Of a DNA stretch of 8,836 bases, positions 1 to 7,154 are shown in pieces. Position 1 is the first letter of the stretch. Each line of letters opens with the position of its first letter. The stretch lies in the NCBI GenBank assembly GCA_019418195.1, contig DYCJ01000089.1, positions 1 to 8,836 of the forward strand, read 5' to 3'. The notes under the pieces were generated by a model. It was not told the origin of the DNA. It did no database searches and saw only the letters and a program-made list of their open reading frames with translations. This DNA comes from Clostridiales bacterium (GTDB taxonomy: Bacteria > Bacillota > Clostridia > Lachnospirales > Lachnospiraceae). The translations under genes were made by a program, and so were the position numbers.

Positions 1-872
1 TGCTTGCAGTGGGGATCATTACGGCACTTACGATCTTCCTGCAGTATAAGTTCAGCCGGGAGCGCGTTACGGAAGAACTCATGGCCGGGAATGCAGGAGC
101 GGAAGAAGAGCCATCAAAGGGAAAGGCTGCGTCCATGGGAACACAGTTCAAAGCCGTGGCATCGGAAAAATGGTGGTGGGTCGTCATGGTGTTTTACATG
201 ATCTTCCAGTTTTCCGGAGCAATCAAGAACGGGTCTATGTCTTACTTCTGTCGGTGGGTGCTTGACAATTCTGCTCTGGGTCCGGACGGATGGGGGACAT
301 ATCAGTCCATCCTTGCCATTATGGGAGCGATCCCTATGGCGGTGGCGATGCTCTTTGTAAACCCGCTGTGCCAGAAATTCGGCAAGAGAAAGACTGTCAG
401 TGCATTTCTTGTACTCGGTGTCATCGGAGGCGTGATCGCCATTATGGGCGGGAGCAATATCGTTCCTGTGGCAGTCGGAGTAGCGCTGAAATGTCTGGGA
501 TCTTCACCGGCATGCTATATGATCCTAGCCATGCTGGCAGACGTGATCGACCACATTGAGTGGAAGACAGGGCTCCGTACGGACGGACTGACCATGTCAA
601 TCTACAGTTCCCTCATGGTGGCGGCGTCACCGGTCATGAACGCTGTGTTTTCAGCCATCCTGAATATGGTCGGCTATGATCAGAATCTGGTGGTCGGGAC
701 AGATATGCAGAGTGCGCTGGCACAGACAGGAATCTCTGTCAGCTACATCTGGTTTGAGACGATCGCGTATGTGATCTGCGCAGTGCTTCTGTTCCTGTTC
801 TTCCGCGTGGAGGACAATCTGAAAGAGGAGCAGGCTGAGATAGAAAAGAGAAACAGTGCAGCCGGAAAATAA
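1..872 (+). CDS. GPH-family (MelB-like) sugar:cation symporter, C-terminal half (5' end outside window)
   Basis: The reading frame is open from base 3, so the gene begins before the window. The first in-frame GTG (base 9) lies inside a membrane helix and is not a credible start. About 290 residues remain. They comprise the end of one helix, a charged cytoplasmic loop (YKFSRERVTEE onward, Glu/Lys rich), then about six hydrophobic helices and a charged C-terminal tail. The segment ADVIDHIEWKTG followed by LRTDGLTMSIYSSL matches the conserved D-x-x-EWKTGxR-x-G region of glycoside-pentoside-hexuronide transporters such as MelB and XylP. FGKRKT resembles the loop motif between helices. Family members are about 450-500 residues and import sugars with Na+ or H+. 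The substrate cannot be read from sequence. A GH3 gene follows after 63 bp with no terminator between, suggesting it imports a glycoside or the sugar that enzyme releases. The family call is firm; the substrate is unknown. Confidence 0.88.
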   Translation, partial: LAVGIITALTIFLQYKFSRERVTEELMAGNAGAEEEPSKGKAASMGTQFKAVASEKWWWVVMVFYMIFQFSGAIKNGSMSYFCRWVLDNSALGPDGWGTYQSILAIMGAIPMAVAMLFVNPLCQKFGKRKTVSAFLVLGVIGGVIAIMGGSNIVPVAVGVALKCLGSSPACYMILAMLADVIDHIEWKTGLRTDGLTMSIYSSLMVAASPVMNAVFSAILNMVGYDQNLVVGTDMQSALAQTGISVSYIWFETIAYVICAVLLFLFFRVEDNLKEEQAEIEKRNSAAGK

Positions 873-921
873 AGGTGGATCTCTCAGTATCAAATGCTGA
901 AAAAATAGATCAAAAAACAAA

Positions 922-930
922 AAGGAGGAA
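922..930 (+). promoter_or_regulatory. Strong ribosome binding site of the GH3 gene
   Basis: AAGGAGGAA ends 5 bases before the ATG at 936, a near-perfect Shine-Dalgarno sequence at ideal spacing. It fixes the GH3 start. The rest of the 63-bp gap (873-935) shows no convincing promoter or terminator, so the gene probably depends on the transporter transcript. Confidence 0.85.
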
Positions 931-935
931 ACATT

Positions 936-3900
936 ATGAGAGCAAAGAAACTTGCACCTGTTATGCGCGGCCTGTCGGCGGTTACTGCATCAGTGATGGC
1001 GCTGTCCATCGTGGGCGCAGACATTGCGGACGGATACCGTGCAAGAATTGACGACTTTCTGGGAACCCAGAGTTATGTCACAAATACGGATGAGGAGTCT
1101 GCACGTTTTGTCAGCGATTATGCTACATTTGAGGACATGAAAGCGGCAGCGAAAGATATTGCGGTGCGGGAAGGTGAAGAGGGAACTGTCATTATGAAGA
1201 ATGACAACAATGTACTGCCCCTTTCCGGAAAGAGCGTTGCACTGTTCGGACTGGCAGCTTATGCGCCGTATCCGTATGCAAGCGGAGACCTGAAAGCGGG
1301 GAATGAAGACGCTGTCGATCTGGTACAGGCATTCCAGGATGCCGGGATTGAGATCAACCAGACGGTGATGGATTTCTATGAGACTGGCATTCTTAACGAA
1401 CATACGGAAGAGGTCCCGAATCAATGGACCGGTGAAATAGAGATACAGACAGCGTACGACAATATTTACGTGACTGCGCCCGGCGATATGACCACATATC
1501 AGATCAATGAGATACCGCCGTCAGAGTTCGGGAACTTTGGTGCTCCGTCTGACTGGGAGTCTCAGATTGATAAAGACAATACAGTAGGTATCTGCGTATT
1601 TGCACGCGGCGCCGGCGAGAGTAATACATATGCACCGGGATCTGCGGTAAACTATGCGGGAGAAGAGACCGGGGAAGATCCTCTCGCTCTCTCAGAAGAT
1701 GAGCTGGCTGTGATCGATGCGGCAAAAGAGACCTGCTCTCAGGTTGTAGTGCTCATCAACTCAGGAAACACGATGGTACTCACTGACATCGCGGCAGGCG
1801 GTGAACACGAAGTCGATGGTATCGCATATATCGGATGCCTGAATGATTATCAGGCAACAGGTGTTGTCAATGTACTTACAGGCCAGATCAATGCGACCGG
1901 TGCCCTGCCGGATACTTATGTGGCAGATAATGCATCAATCCCGGCAGTCCAGAACTTCGGCGGCGGTTATTATGCCGACTATGAGGTCGTAAACAGCGAC
2001 GGAGATGACACGCGTTATCCGGGTACGGCCATTGAAAACGTAGAGGCTGGTTCTTTTGGAGGAACATCTCCTACATATAATGGAGGAACTTATATCGTAG
2101 AGGCCGAGGGCATCTATGTAGGGTATAAATATTACGAGACAAGATATTATGATTCCATTGCAAATCCGGATTCCGGAGCAGCTTCAGGCGCTGGTGCTAC
2201 ACAGTCTGACGCATGGAATTACAATGAAGAAGTAATTTACGATTTTGGTCACGGTCTGAGCTATCTCGATTATACTCAGGAACTTAGAAGTGTGAATGTA
2301 GACTGTACGGAAGACGGCGATATCACAGCTGTTGTTGCAATTACAAATAACAGCGATCAGGATGGACGTTTCCTGGCTCAGCTTTATGTACAGCAGCCGT
2401 ATACAGACTATGACAGAGAGAATAATGTAGAGAAATCTGCAGTAATGTTCCTGAATTCCGCAAAAGTGGATGTAGCTGCAGGGGCGACCGAAGAAGTTAC
2501 GATCACGATCCCGACCAAGTATCTGGCAAGTTATGATTATACAAATGCCAAGACTTATATTCTGGATGACGGTGACTATTACTTTACGGCAGCAGCCGGA
2601 TCTCATGAGGCAGTGAATAATATCCTCGCTGCACAGGGATATACGACGGCTGACGGCATGGACGCAGAGGCTTCCGGAGCAGTACAGACATGGAATCTGG
2701 CTGAGCTGGACAATACAACATTTGCCGTATCTAATGGCACAGAGGTTACAAACGTTGCTGATGATGCAGATCTGAATTACTGGACAGAGGATGATACCGT
2801 AACTTACCTCACACGTCAGGACTGGGAAGGAACATGGCCGGTCAACTACAACGAAGTTGAGATCAATATCAGCGACAGCCCGAAGAGTGAAGAGTGGATC
2901 GCAGAGCTTCGCGGCGAGACTTATACGATCCAGGACGGAGATGCTGCAACAGAGGGAACGGATAACGGACTCCGTTTCGATACAACGAATATCCAGTACG
3001 AACAGCTTGAAAATGTTGATGATGATTTCTGGAATGAGCTTGTTGCGCAGATCACTATAGATGAAGCTGTCGGAGCTGTCATCCATGGCGGAAGCCAGAC
3101 AGATACACTCACAAATGTAGACAACCCGGTTGTTGTACAGAACGAGGGTGTCAGCGGTTTCACAGCTACATACACAGATGAAGAAACAGGAGAAACTTAC
3201 AGATTCAACGTACATTCACAGACACTGCTTGGATCATCCTTTAATCCGGAGCTGGCATATGACTGGGGACGTGTGGAAGGAAATTCAGGTCTGTGGCTGC
3301 AGCGCTACCATCTGTGGGGTGTCGGCCTGACTCAGAGACGTACACCTTACAACGGACGTAACTATGAGTATATTTCTGAAGATCCGATGCTGACAAACCG
3401 TATAGGTTACGGTGTACTCCAGGGATGCGCTGACATGGGTATCCTGAACGGACCGAAACATATGGGATTCAATGATCAGGAACACAACCGTGCAGGTATC
3501 TCCGTTTACATGAATGAGCAGAAGTTCCGTGAGACAGATCTGCGCTGCTTCCAGGGCGGACTTGAAGATGCAGACGGCATGGCAGTAATGATCGCATTCA
3601 ACCGTATCGGAGCTACAAATGCTTCACACTATGCACCGATGCTCCAGACGATCCTCCGTGGTGAGTGGGCATACACAGGCCTGATCTCGACTGATATGAT
3701 GAACAATAATTACTACTTCAATCCGGAATCCATGATCATGGCAGGCATTACACAGGTGGCTGACTTTGCAACAAATGATAACCATATCAATATGGGAGAC
3801 GGAGGAACGGATGCTACATGGGCATACATTTCCGAGGATGCAGTGGCAAATGACGCTGCACTCGTTGACCAGGCCCGTGAGAACCTGAAGTATCAGCTTT

Positions 3901-4070
3901 ACACCTTCGCAAACAGTGCAGTTATGAACGTATCTACTGAAAGAGTACAGACATGGTGGGACAATGCGATCAGTGCAGTAACCTATATCAGCGGAGCTCT
4001 GGCTGTGATCACACTTGCAGCGTGGATCGTACTCACTGTGAAGCCTGAGAAGAAAAAGGAGGAGGACTAA
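936..4070 (+). CDS. Membrane-anchored GH3 protein with permuted domain order (putative beta-glycosidase)
   Basis: This 1044-residue protein has the GH3 domains in reversed order. After a basic N-terminus and one hydrophobic segment (~11-30), the GH3 C-terminal-type domain spans ~70-440 (REGEEGTVIMKNDNNVLPL, EGIYVGYKYYETR, FGHGLSYLDY). A fibronectin-III-like domain follows (~450-555), then a linker, the TIM-barrel domain (~690-960), and a C-terminal helix (~1008-1034) ending in KPEKKKEED. This suggests both ends are anchored with the bulk outside the cell. Active-site landmarks are RRTPYNGRNYEYISEDP (801-817), KHMGFNDQEHNR (841-852; K841, H842), and GLISTD (915-920), with D920 as the probable nucleophile. 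E228 in RGAGES is a candidate acid/base. The usual DGPxG substrate-binding motif reads NEGVSG (736-741), so E737 stands where Asp is normal. Permuted GH3 enzymes are known from Ruminococcus and Butyrivibrio beta-glucosidases. Activity and substrate are inferred; loss of activity is possible. Confidence 0.85.
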   Translation: MRAKKLAPVMRGLSAVTASVMALSIVGADIADGYRARIDDFLGTQSYVTNTDEESARFVSDYATFEDMKAAAKDIAVREGEEGTVIMKNDNNVLPLSGKSVALFGLAAYAPYPYASGDLKAGNEDAVDLVQAFQDAGIEINQTVMDFYETGILNEHTEEVPNQWTGEIEIQTAYDNIYVTAPGDMTTYQINEIPPSEFGNFGAPSDWESQIDKDNTVGICVFARGAGESNTYAPGSAVNYAGEETGEDPLALSEDELAVIDAAKETCSQVVVLINSGNTMVLTDIAAGGEHEVDGIAYIGCLNDYQATGVVNVLTGQINATGALPDTYVADNASIPAVQNFGGGYYADYEVVNSDGDDTRYPGTAIENVEAGSFGGTSPTYNGGTYIVEAEGIYVGYKYYETRYYDSIANPDSGAASGAGATQSDAWNYNEEVIYDFGHGLSYLDYTQELRSVNVDCTEDGDITAVVAITNNSDQDGRFLAQLYVQQPYTDYDRENNVEKSAVMFLNSAKVDVAAGATEEVTITIPTKYLASYDYTNAKTYILDDGDYYFTAAAGSHEAVNNILAAQGYTTADGMDAEASGAVQTWNLAELDNTTFAVSNGTEVTNVADDADLNYWTEDDTVTYLTRQDWEGTWPVNYNEVEINISDSPKSEEWIAELRGETYTIQDGDAATEGTDNGLRFDTTNIQYEQLENVDDDFWNELVAQITIDEAVGAVIHGGSQTDTLTNVDNPVVVQNEGVSGFTATYTDEETGETYRFNVHSQTLLGSSFNPELAYDWGRVEGNSGLWLQRYHLWGVGLTQRRTPYNGRNYEYISEDPMLTNRIGYGVLQGCADMGILNGPKHMGFNDQEHNRAGISVYMNEQKFRETDLRCFQGGLEDADGMAVMIAFNRIGATNASHYAPMLQTILRGEWAYTGLISTDMMNNNYYFNPESMIMAGITQVADFATNDNHINMGDGGTDATWAYISEDAVANDAALVDQARENLKYQLYTFANSAVMNVSTERVQTWWDNAISAVTYISGALAVITLAAWIVLTVKPEKKKEED
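4057..4065 (+). promoter_or_regulatory. Ribosome binding site of the small membrane protein, inside the GH3 3' end
   Basis: AGGAGGAGG lies in the last codons of the GH3 gene, 7 bases before the ATG at 4073. The two genes are separated by only 2 bases, pointing to coupled translation and a functional link between the products. Confidence 0.75.
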
Positions 4071-4072
4071 CT

Positions 4073-4546
4073 ATGATCAAGAAACAGTCTGTCGGAATCT
4101 GGTTTAATATTATCGTGGCAGTGTTGACAATTGTGTCCGTGATCGTCTATGGTGTAAACATTTCTGGAGACGGATACTTCCAGAATGCTTCTGTCGGCAA
4201 TCTGGTTGCCTACTGTGTGATCGCCGTGATCATGCTGGTGGCAGTGATCGTTCTGGCCCAGCCAAAATTCACCGGAACAGCTGCGCTTGTGACGGAAATT
4301 ATTTCCGGACTTTTAAAGATCGCGATACCGGTGCTGCTCATGCTCTGTCTGGTAAATCTGATCAGCGCGAGAGCAGAGGGACTTGGATTCATCTATTTTT
4401 CAAACGCGGATGTGCTTCAGGAAGTGCAGACGCCGGCAAATATGTCGTCTGCGACCGGAACGATCGCAAATATGATCTGTCTGGGAGTTGCCGCCATATT
4501 CGCTATGATTGCTGCTTTCTTTACACTTCGCAAAAAAGAAGCATAA
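4073..4546 (+). CDS. Small four-helix membrane protein, unknown function, partner of the GH3 gene
   Basis: I do not recognise a family for this 157-residue protein. It has four clear hydrophobic segments (~8-28, 42-62, 74-98, 130-151). Basic residues at the start (MIKK) and end (RKKEA) suggest both termini face the cytoplasm. The outer loops would then be ~29-41 and ~100-129, the second being the larger and more polar. There are no obvious catalytic motifs, no CxxC and no binding-loop signature. It starts 2 bases after the GH3 stop, has its own strong ribosome binding site, and is followed 19 bases later by an intrinsic terminator, so it is the last gene of the transporter-GH3 operon. A role in membrane placement or stability of the GH3 protein, or as an accessory part of the transporter, is plausible but is inference from position only. 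Confidence 0.82.
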   Translation: MIKKQSVGIWFNIIVAVLTIVSVIVYGVNISGDGYFQNASVGNLVAYCVIAVIMLVAVIVLAQPKFTGTAALVTEIISGLLKIAIPVLLMLCLVNLISARAEGLGFIYFSNADVLQEVQTPANMSSATGTIANMICLGVAAIFAMIAAFFTLRKKEA

Positions 4547-4565
4547 ACTGAATAACAACTGATAA

Positions 4566-4615
4566 AACACCCTGGGAGCGGATTGTTCTATAATCCGGAC
4601 CCGGGGTGTTGTTTT
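4566..4615 (+). terminator. Intrinsic terminator closing the transporter-GH3 operon
   Basis: An outer 11-bp stem pairs AACACCCTGGG (4566-4576) with CCCGGGGTGTT (4600-4610), with one G-T pair. An inner 6-bp stem pairs CGGATT (4579-4584) with AATCCG (4592-4597) around a 7-base loop. The two stems are joined by an AG/GA internal loop. A short T-run (GTTTT, 4611-4615) follows. The GC-rich lower stem plus T-run, 19 bases after a stop codon, makes a good Rho-independent terminator, though the T-run is short. Confidence 0.85.
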
Positions 4616-4638
4616 ATGTCTGCCGCCATGCAATTTCC

Positions 4639-4668
4639 TTTTCATATTGCCTGGAAAGATGGTATAAT
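4639..4668 (+). promoter_or_regulatory. Extended -10 promoter of the two-component operon
   Basis: A perfect TATAAT (4663-4668) is preceded by TG one base upstream (TGGTATAAT from 4660), the extended -10 pattern. The best -35 candidate is TTTTCA (4639-4644) at 18-bp spacing, a weak match that the extended -10 could make up for. Transcription would start near 4674-4676, giving a leader of about 80 bases before the regulator start codon. The promoter sits just after the terminator of the preceding operon, so the two-component genes probably form their own transcription unit. Confidence 0.72.
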
Positions 4669-4687
4669 GATTGCGCAGAGCGCAATC
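4669..4687 (+). promoter_or_regulatory. Perfect 19-bp palindrome abutting the -10 box (candidate operator, copy 1)
   Basis: GATTGCGC-AGA-GCGCAATC has two perfect 8-bp arms around a 3-base centre. It begins at the base directly after TATAAT and covers the expected transcription start, where a bound repressor would block RNA polymerase. The last 16 bases (4672-4687) recur exactly at 4714-4729. In RNA the same bases could form a short hairpin with a 3-base loop, although its first bases lie upstream of the predicted transcript start. The motif does not resemble the paired 9-bp repeats usually bound by LytTR regulators, so the binding protein, if any, is unknown. Confidence 0.6.
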
Positions 4688-4707
4688 CAGACCGGCATGG
4701 TGGTCTG
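4688..4707 (+). repeat. Inverted repeat between the two palindromes
   Basis: CAGACC (4688-4693) and GGTCTG (4702-4707) form perfect 6-bp arms around an 8-base loop. It directly follows the first palindrome, so the leader could fold into three hairpins in a row. Six base pairs alone are weak evidence; the position between two copies of a repeat makes it more notable. Confidence 0.4.
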
Positions 4708-4713
4708 CCCTGC

Positions 4714-4729
4714 TGCGCAGAGCGCAATC
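4714..4729 (+). repeat. Second copy of the 16-bp repeat (candidate operator, copy 2)
   Basis: TGCGCAGAGCGCAATC is identical to 4672-4687 and lies 42 bp downstream, about four turns of the DNA helix, so both copies would face the same side. Its palindrome is reduced to 5-bp arms (TGCGC-AGA-GCGCA, 4714-4726), because the outer left arm differs. It lies in the leader about 27 bases before the regulator start codon. Confidence 0.6.
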
Positions 4730-4756
4730 GTGGAACAGAGGAAGGGAGAAGCTTTC

Positions 4757-5467
4757 ATGTATCATATCGCAGTTGTGGAAGATGATAAAATGTATGCCGC
4801 ACAGTTGAGGGAATATCTGAAACGGTACGAGACCGAGAAAAAACAGAAGATCTCTGTTACCATGTTTTCTGACGGCGAAGATATCGTGACGGACTATTCA
4901 GCAGATTTCGACATCATCCTCATGGACATTGAGATGACATTTATGGACGGGATGTCGGCTGCAGAAAAGATCCGGGGGATGGACTCCGAAGTGATCATAA
5001 TTTTTATCACAAACATGCCCCAGTATGCGATCCAGGGGTACCGTGTGGATGCGCTGGATTATGTCCTCAAACCATTGTCCTACTTTGCATTTTCCCAGAG
5101 GATTGACAGGGCACTTTTGAGGATACATAAGAAGGCCGCGCGGTTTGTCGCCATTTCCCTGAAAGGCGGAAAGCGAAAGGTGGACGTATCACTGCTCTGT
5201 TATGTGGAAGTGCGCGATCATGATTTGATCTACCATACGGTGGACGGAGATTTCACTACAAAGGGAACGATGAAGGATGCAGAAGACGCGCTGAAAGATG
5301 AAAACTTTTTCCGGTGCAACCGGTGTTACCTTGTGAATCTGGACTATGTAGACAATTTTCAGGGAAGTGATGTTATGGTGAACGGGGATGTCATACAGGT
5401 CAGCCGTTCGCGGAAAAAGCCGTTCCTTGATGCACTGAATGATTATATGAATGAGGTGGGAAAATGA
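4757..5467 (+). CDS. LytTR-family response regulator (AgrA/VirR-like)
   Basis: This 236-residue protein is of typical length for the family. Residues 1-~120 form a receiver domain: acidic pair D9-D10, phospho-acceptor D57 in ILMDIEM, T85 in FITN, and K105 in VLKP. Residues ~130-232 form a LytTR DNA-binding domain (FVAISLKGGKRKVDV at the start, NFFRCNRCYLVNLDYV, VIQVSRSRKK). It would be phosphorylated by the kinase encoded next and then bind promoter DNA as a transcription factor. The ATG at 4757 is chosen because AAGGGAG precedes it by 8 bases and the protein then begins MYHIAVVEDD, the standard receiver start. In-frame ATGs further upstream, including 4697, have no ribosome binding site and add non-family sequence. 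Its stop overlaps the kinase start (ATGA). Its targets are unknown; the neighbouring sugar operon and its own promoter are candidates. Confidence 0.93.
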   Translation: MYHIAVVEDDKMYAAQLREYLKRYETEKKQKISVTMFSDGEDIVTDYSADFDIILMDIEMTFMDGMSAAEKIRGMDSEVIIIFITNMPQYAIQGYRVDALDYVLKPLSYFAFSQRIDRALLRIHKKAARFVAISLKGGKRKVDVSLLCYVEVRDHDLIYHTVDGDFTTKGTMKDAEDALKDENFFRCNRCYLVNLDYVDNFQGSDVMVNGDVIQVSRSRKKPFLDALNDYMNEVGK

Positions 5468-6789
5468 GCGGGATCGTCAACACGCCCGGGTACTATTATT
5501 CTATCGCATATATACTTGCGGCTTTTATTGTTACAGGTACGAACCGTGACAGGCTTACGGGGTGGAAGAGGCGTCTGGTCCAGGTGGTGTTCAGTGCGGC
5601 GTTAGTCTCTTACATGTGGATAACGGACGGAGTACGGCAGACGTTATTCCTTCCTGCTATGGTAGTGACGATTGCAATGATACTATTCTATTTATATGCC
5701 TGCGATGAATTCACCTTTCCCGAAGCGGGATATTACTGTGCCCGGGCGTTTATCAGCGGCGAATTTGCCGCATCCCTGTGCTGGCAGATATTTTTTTATA
5801 CAAAGGACCGCTTTCTCCCGGAACATGTTTCTATGTGGCGGTGGGGAGAACTTGTGGTAGTGTACGGAATAATTTTTACTGTTATTTATCTGATCGAAAG
5901 AGGGCTCTGTAAGGACGGGGTGAATGTCCGGATCAACAGAAGAGAACTGATGACAGTGATCGTTATTACGATTGCCGTATTTGCCGTGAGCAATATGAGT
6001 TATCTTGACCAGAATACATTGTTCAGCAGCCCGTTTGCAGGAGAGATGTTTGCCATCCGTACTCTGGTGGACCTGAGCGGAATGGCAGTACTCTATGCAT
6101 ACCATATCCAGACAAGAGAGCTGCAGATGAAATTCGAGGTAGATACACTGCAGAATATCCTGGAAATGCAGTATAAGAATTATCAGCTCTCCCAGGAGAG
6201 CATTGAGATCGTCAACCGGAAGTATCATGATCTGAAACACCAGATCACCTTGCTGAAAGCGGAAGCAAACAGCCAGAAATCCCGCCGGTATCTGGAGGAG
6301 ATGGAACAGGATATCCGGTCCTATGAGGCTCAGAATAAGACCGGAAATAAAGTCCTGGATGCAGTGCTGACCAGCAAAAGCCTCTACTGTCAGAACCACG
6401 AGATCAGTCTGACCTGTGTGGCGGACGGAACACTTCTTGATTTTATGGCGGAAATGGATATCAGTGCTCTGTTCGGAAATGTGCTCGATAATGCGATCGA
6501 GAGTGTGCAGAAGCTGGATGAGAAAGAAAAACGGCTGATCCATCTCTCAGTGGCGGAGCAGAAGAGTTTCCTGAGAATCCGGGTGGAAAACTATACGGAA
6601 GAAAAAATCATATTCAGAAACGGTATGCCTGTTACGACCAAGAAGGATAAACACCTGCATGGATTTGGGATGAAAAGCATACAGAGTACTGTGAAAAAGT
6701 ATGGTGGTTCCGTTACCACAGGTCTCAGGGACAATTGGTTTGAGCTGCGCATTCTTATCCCATTAAATCAGCAGAAGGCGGCAAACTAA
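5464..6789 (+). CDS. GHKL-type sensor histidine kinase (AgrC/VirS-like)
   Basis: This 441-residue membrane kinase has an N-terminal ~215 residues with about six or seven hydrophobic segments (roughly 11-25, 36-52, 61-79, 97-112, 128-145, 162-177, 196-214). A coiled-coil-like linker follows (~216-250), then the phosphorylation motif KYHDLKHQ with H255 as probable phospho-acceptor. The GHKL ATPase domain has its N-box at GNVLDNAIE (338-346, N339/D342/N343) and a glycine box at HGFGMKS (399-405). The polytopic sensor plus GHKL layout, paired with a LytTR regulator, matches the AgrC/VirS class, many of which sense peptides. No AgrB-like protease or short peptide precursor gene is seen within the window, so the ligand cannot be stated. 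The ATG overlaps the regulator stop (ATGA), indicating translational coupling. Confidence 0.92.
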   Translation: MSGIVNTPGYYYSIAYILAAFIVTGTNRDRLTGWKRRLVQVVFSAALVSYMWITDGVRQTLFLPAMVVTIAMILFYLYACDEFTFPEAGYYCARAFISGEFAASLCWQIFFYTKDRFLPEHVSMWRWGELVVVYGIIFTVIYLIERGLCKDGVNVRINRRELMTVIVITIAVFAVSNMSYLDQNTLFSSPFAGEMFAIRTLVDLSGMAVLYAYHIQTRELQMKFEVDTLQNILEMQYKNYQLSQESIEIVNRKYHDLKHQITLLKAEANSQKSRRYLEEMEQDIRSYEAQNKTGNKVLDAVLTSKSLYCQNHEISLTCVADGTLLDFMAEMDISALFGNVLDNAIESVQKLDEKEKRLIHLSVAEQKSFLRIRVENYTEEKIIFRNGMPVTTKKDKHLHGFGMKSIQSTVKKYGGSVTTGLRDNWFELRILIPLNQQKAAN

Positions 6790-6817
6790 CTATAACGTAA
6801 AAGGGAAGTGCATATAT

Positions 6818-7090
6818 ATGTCAGAAGTAAGAAAACATATCGTGTTTCATGGAAGGGTCCAGGGGGTAGGGTTCCGCTACACGGCAAAATATCTTGCCCT
6901 GTCCATGGATCTCACCGGATGGGTGCAGAATGAATGGGACGGAACCGTAACTATGGAGATACAGGGACGGGAAACGCTGATCAATAAACTGCTCGTGGGT
7001 CTCAATCATGACCGTTTTATAACCATTGAATGGATGGATACGACAGAGATCCCTCTGAGGGATGATGAGAGGAGCTTTTCCGTGCGCTGA
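6818..7090 (+). CDS. acyP: Acylphosphatase
   Basis: This 90-residue protein is full length for the family. It carries both signatures: GRVQGVGFR (12-20), whose final R20 binds phosphate, and GWVQNEWDGTV (34-44), with N38 as the catalytic asparagine. It hydrolyses carboxyl-phosphate bonds of small acyl phosphates such as acetyl or carbamoyl phosphate in the cytoplasm; the physiological substrate in bacteria is rarely known. The ATG at 6818 is preceded by AGGGAAG (6802-6808). It lies 28 bases after the kinase stop with no terminator between, so it may be read from the two-component transcript. proC begins 64 bases later. Confidence 0.94.
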   Translation: MSEVRKHIVFHGRVQGVGFRYTAKYLALSMDLTGWVQNEWDGTVTMEIQGRETLINKLLVGLNHDRFITIEWMDTTEIPLRDDERSFSVR

Positions 7091-7154
7091 TATGGAGAAC
7101 TCCGCACAGACTCTGTTTATCATAAATATCATGAAAAAAGGAGAAGATACATTT

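Noticed and set aside
2184..3215. Long minus-strand open frame of 343 codons opposite the GH3 gene
   Set aside because: It is antisense to a clearly conserved coding region. Its translation is rich in Cys, Ile and Ser, and it has no recognisable domain, so it is a shadow of the GH3 codon pattern.
4124..4153. TTGACA with a downstream TATGGT inside the small membrane protein gene
   Set aside because: The -10 match is poor and the site lies within a coding region of an evident operon; no gene starts at the right distance downstream.
4583..4756. A 58-codon upstream extension of the response regulator reading frame
   Set aside because: It starts inside the terminator hairpin and upstream of the predicted promoter, has no ribosome binding site, and is not receiver-domain sequence. 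The start at 4757 has a good ribosome binding site and gives the standard receiver N-terminus.
5692..6543. Minus-strand open frame of 283 codons opposite the sensor kinase gene
   Set aside because: It lies wholly within the kinase gene, whose motifs are intact, and its translation shows no family features.
6791..6796. TATAAC just before acyP as a possible -10 box
   Set aside because: No acceptable -35 at 16-18 bp spacing and no extended -10; the implied transcript start would leave almost no leader before the ribosome binding site.
7131..7154. Earlier ATG for proC at 7131
   Set aside because: No ribosome binding site precedes it, and the strong AAGGAGA sequence at 7138-7144 is correctly spaced for the ATG at 7155.
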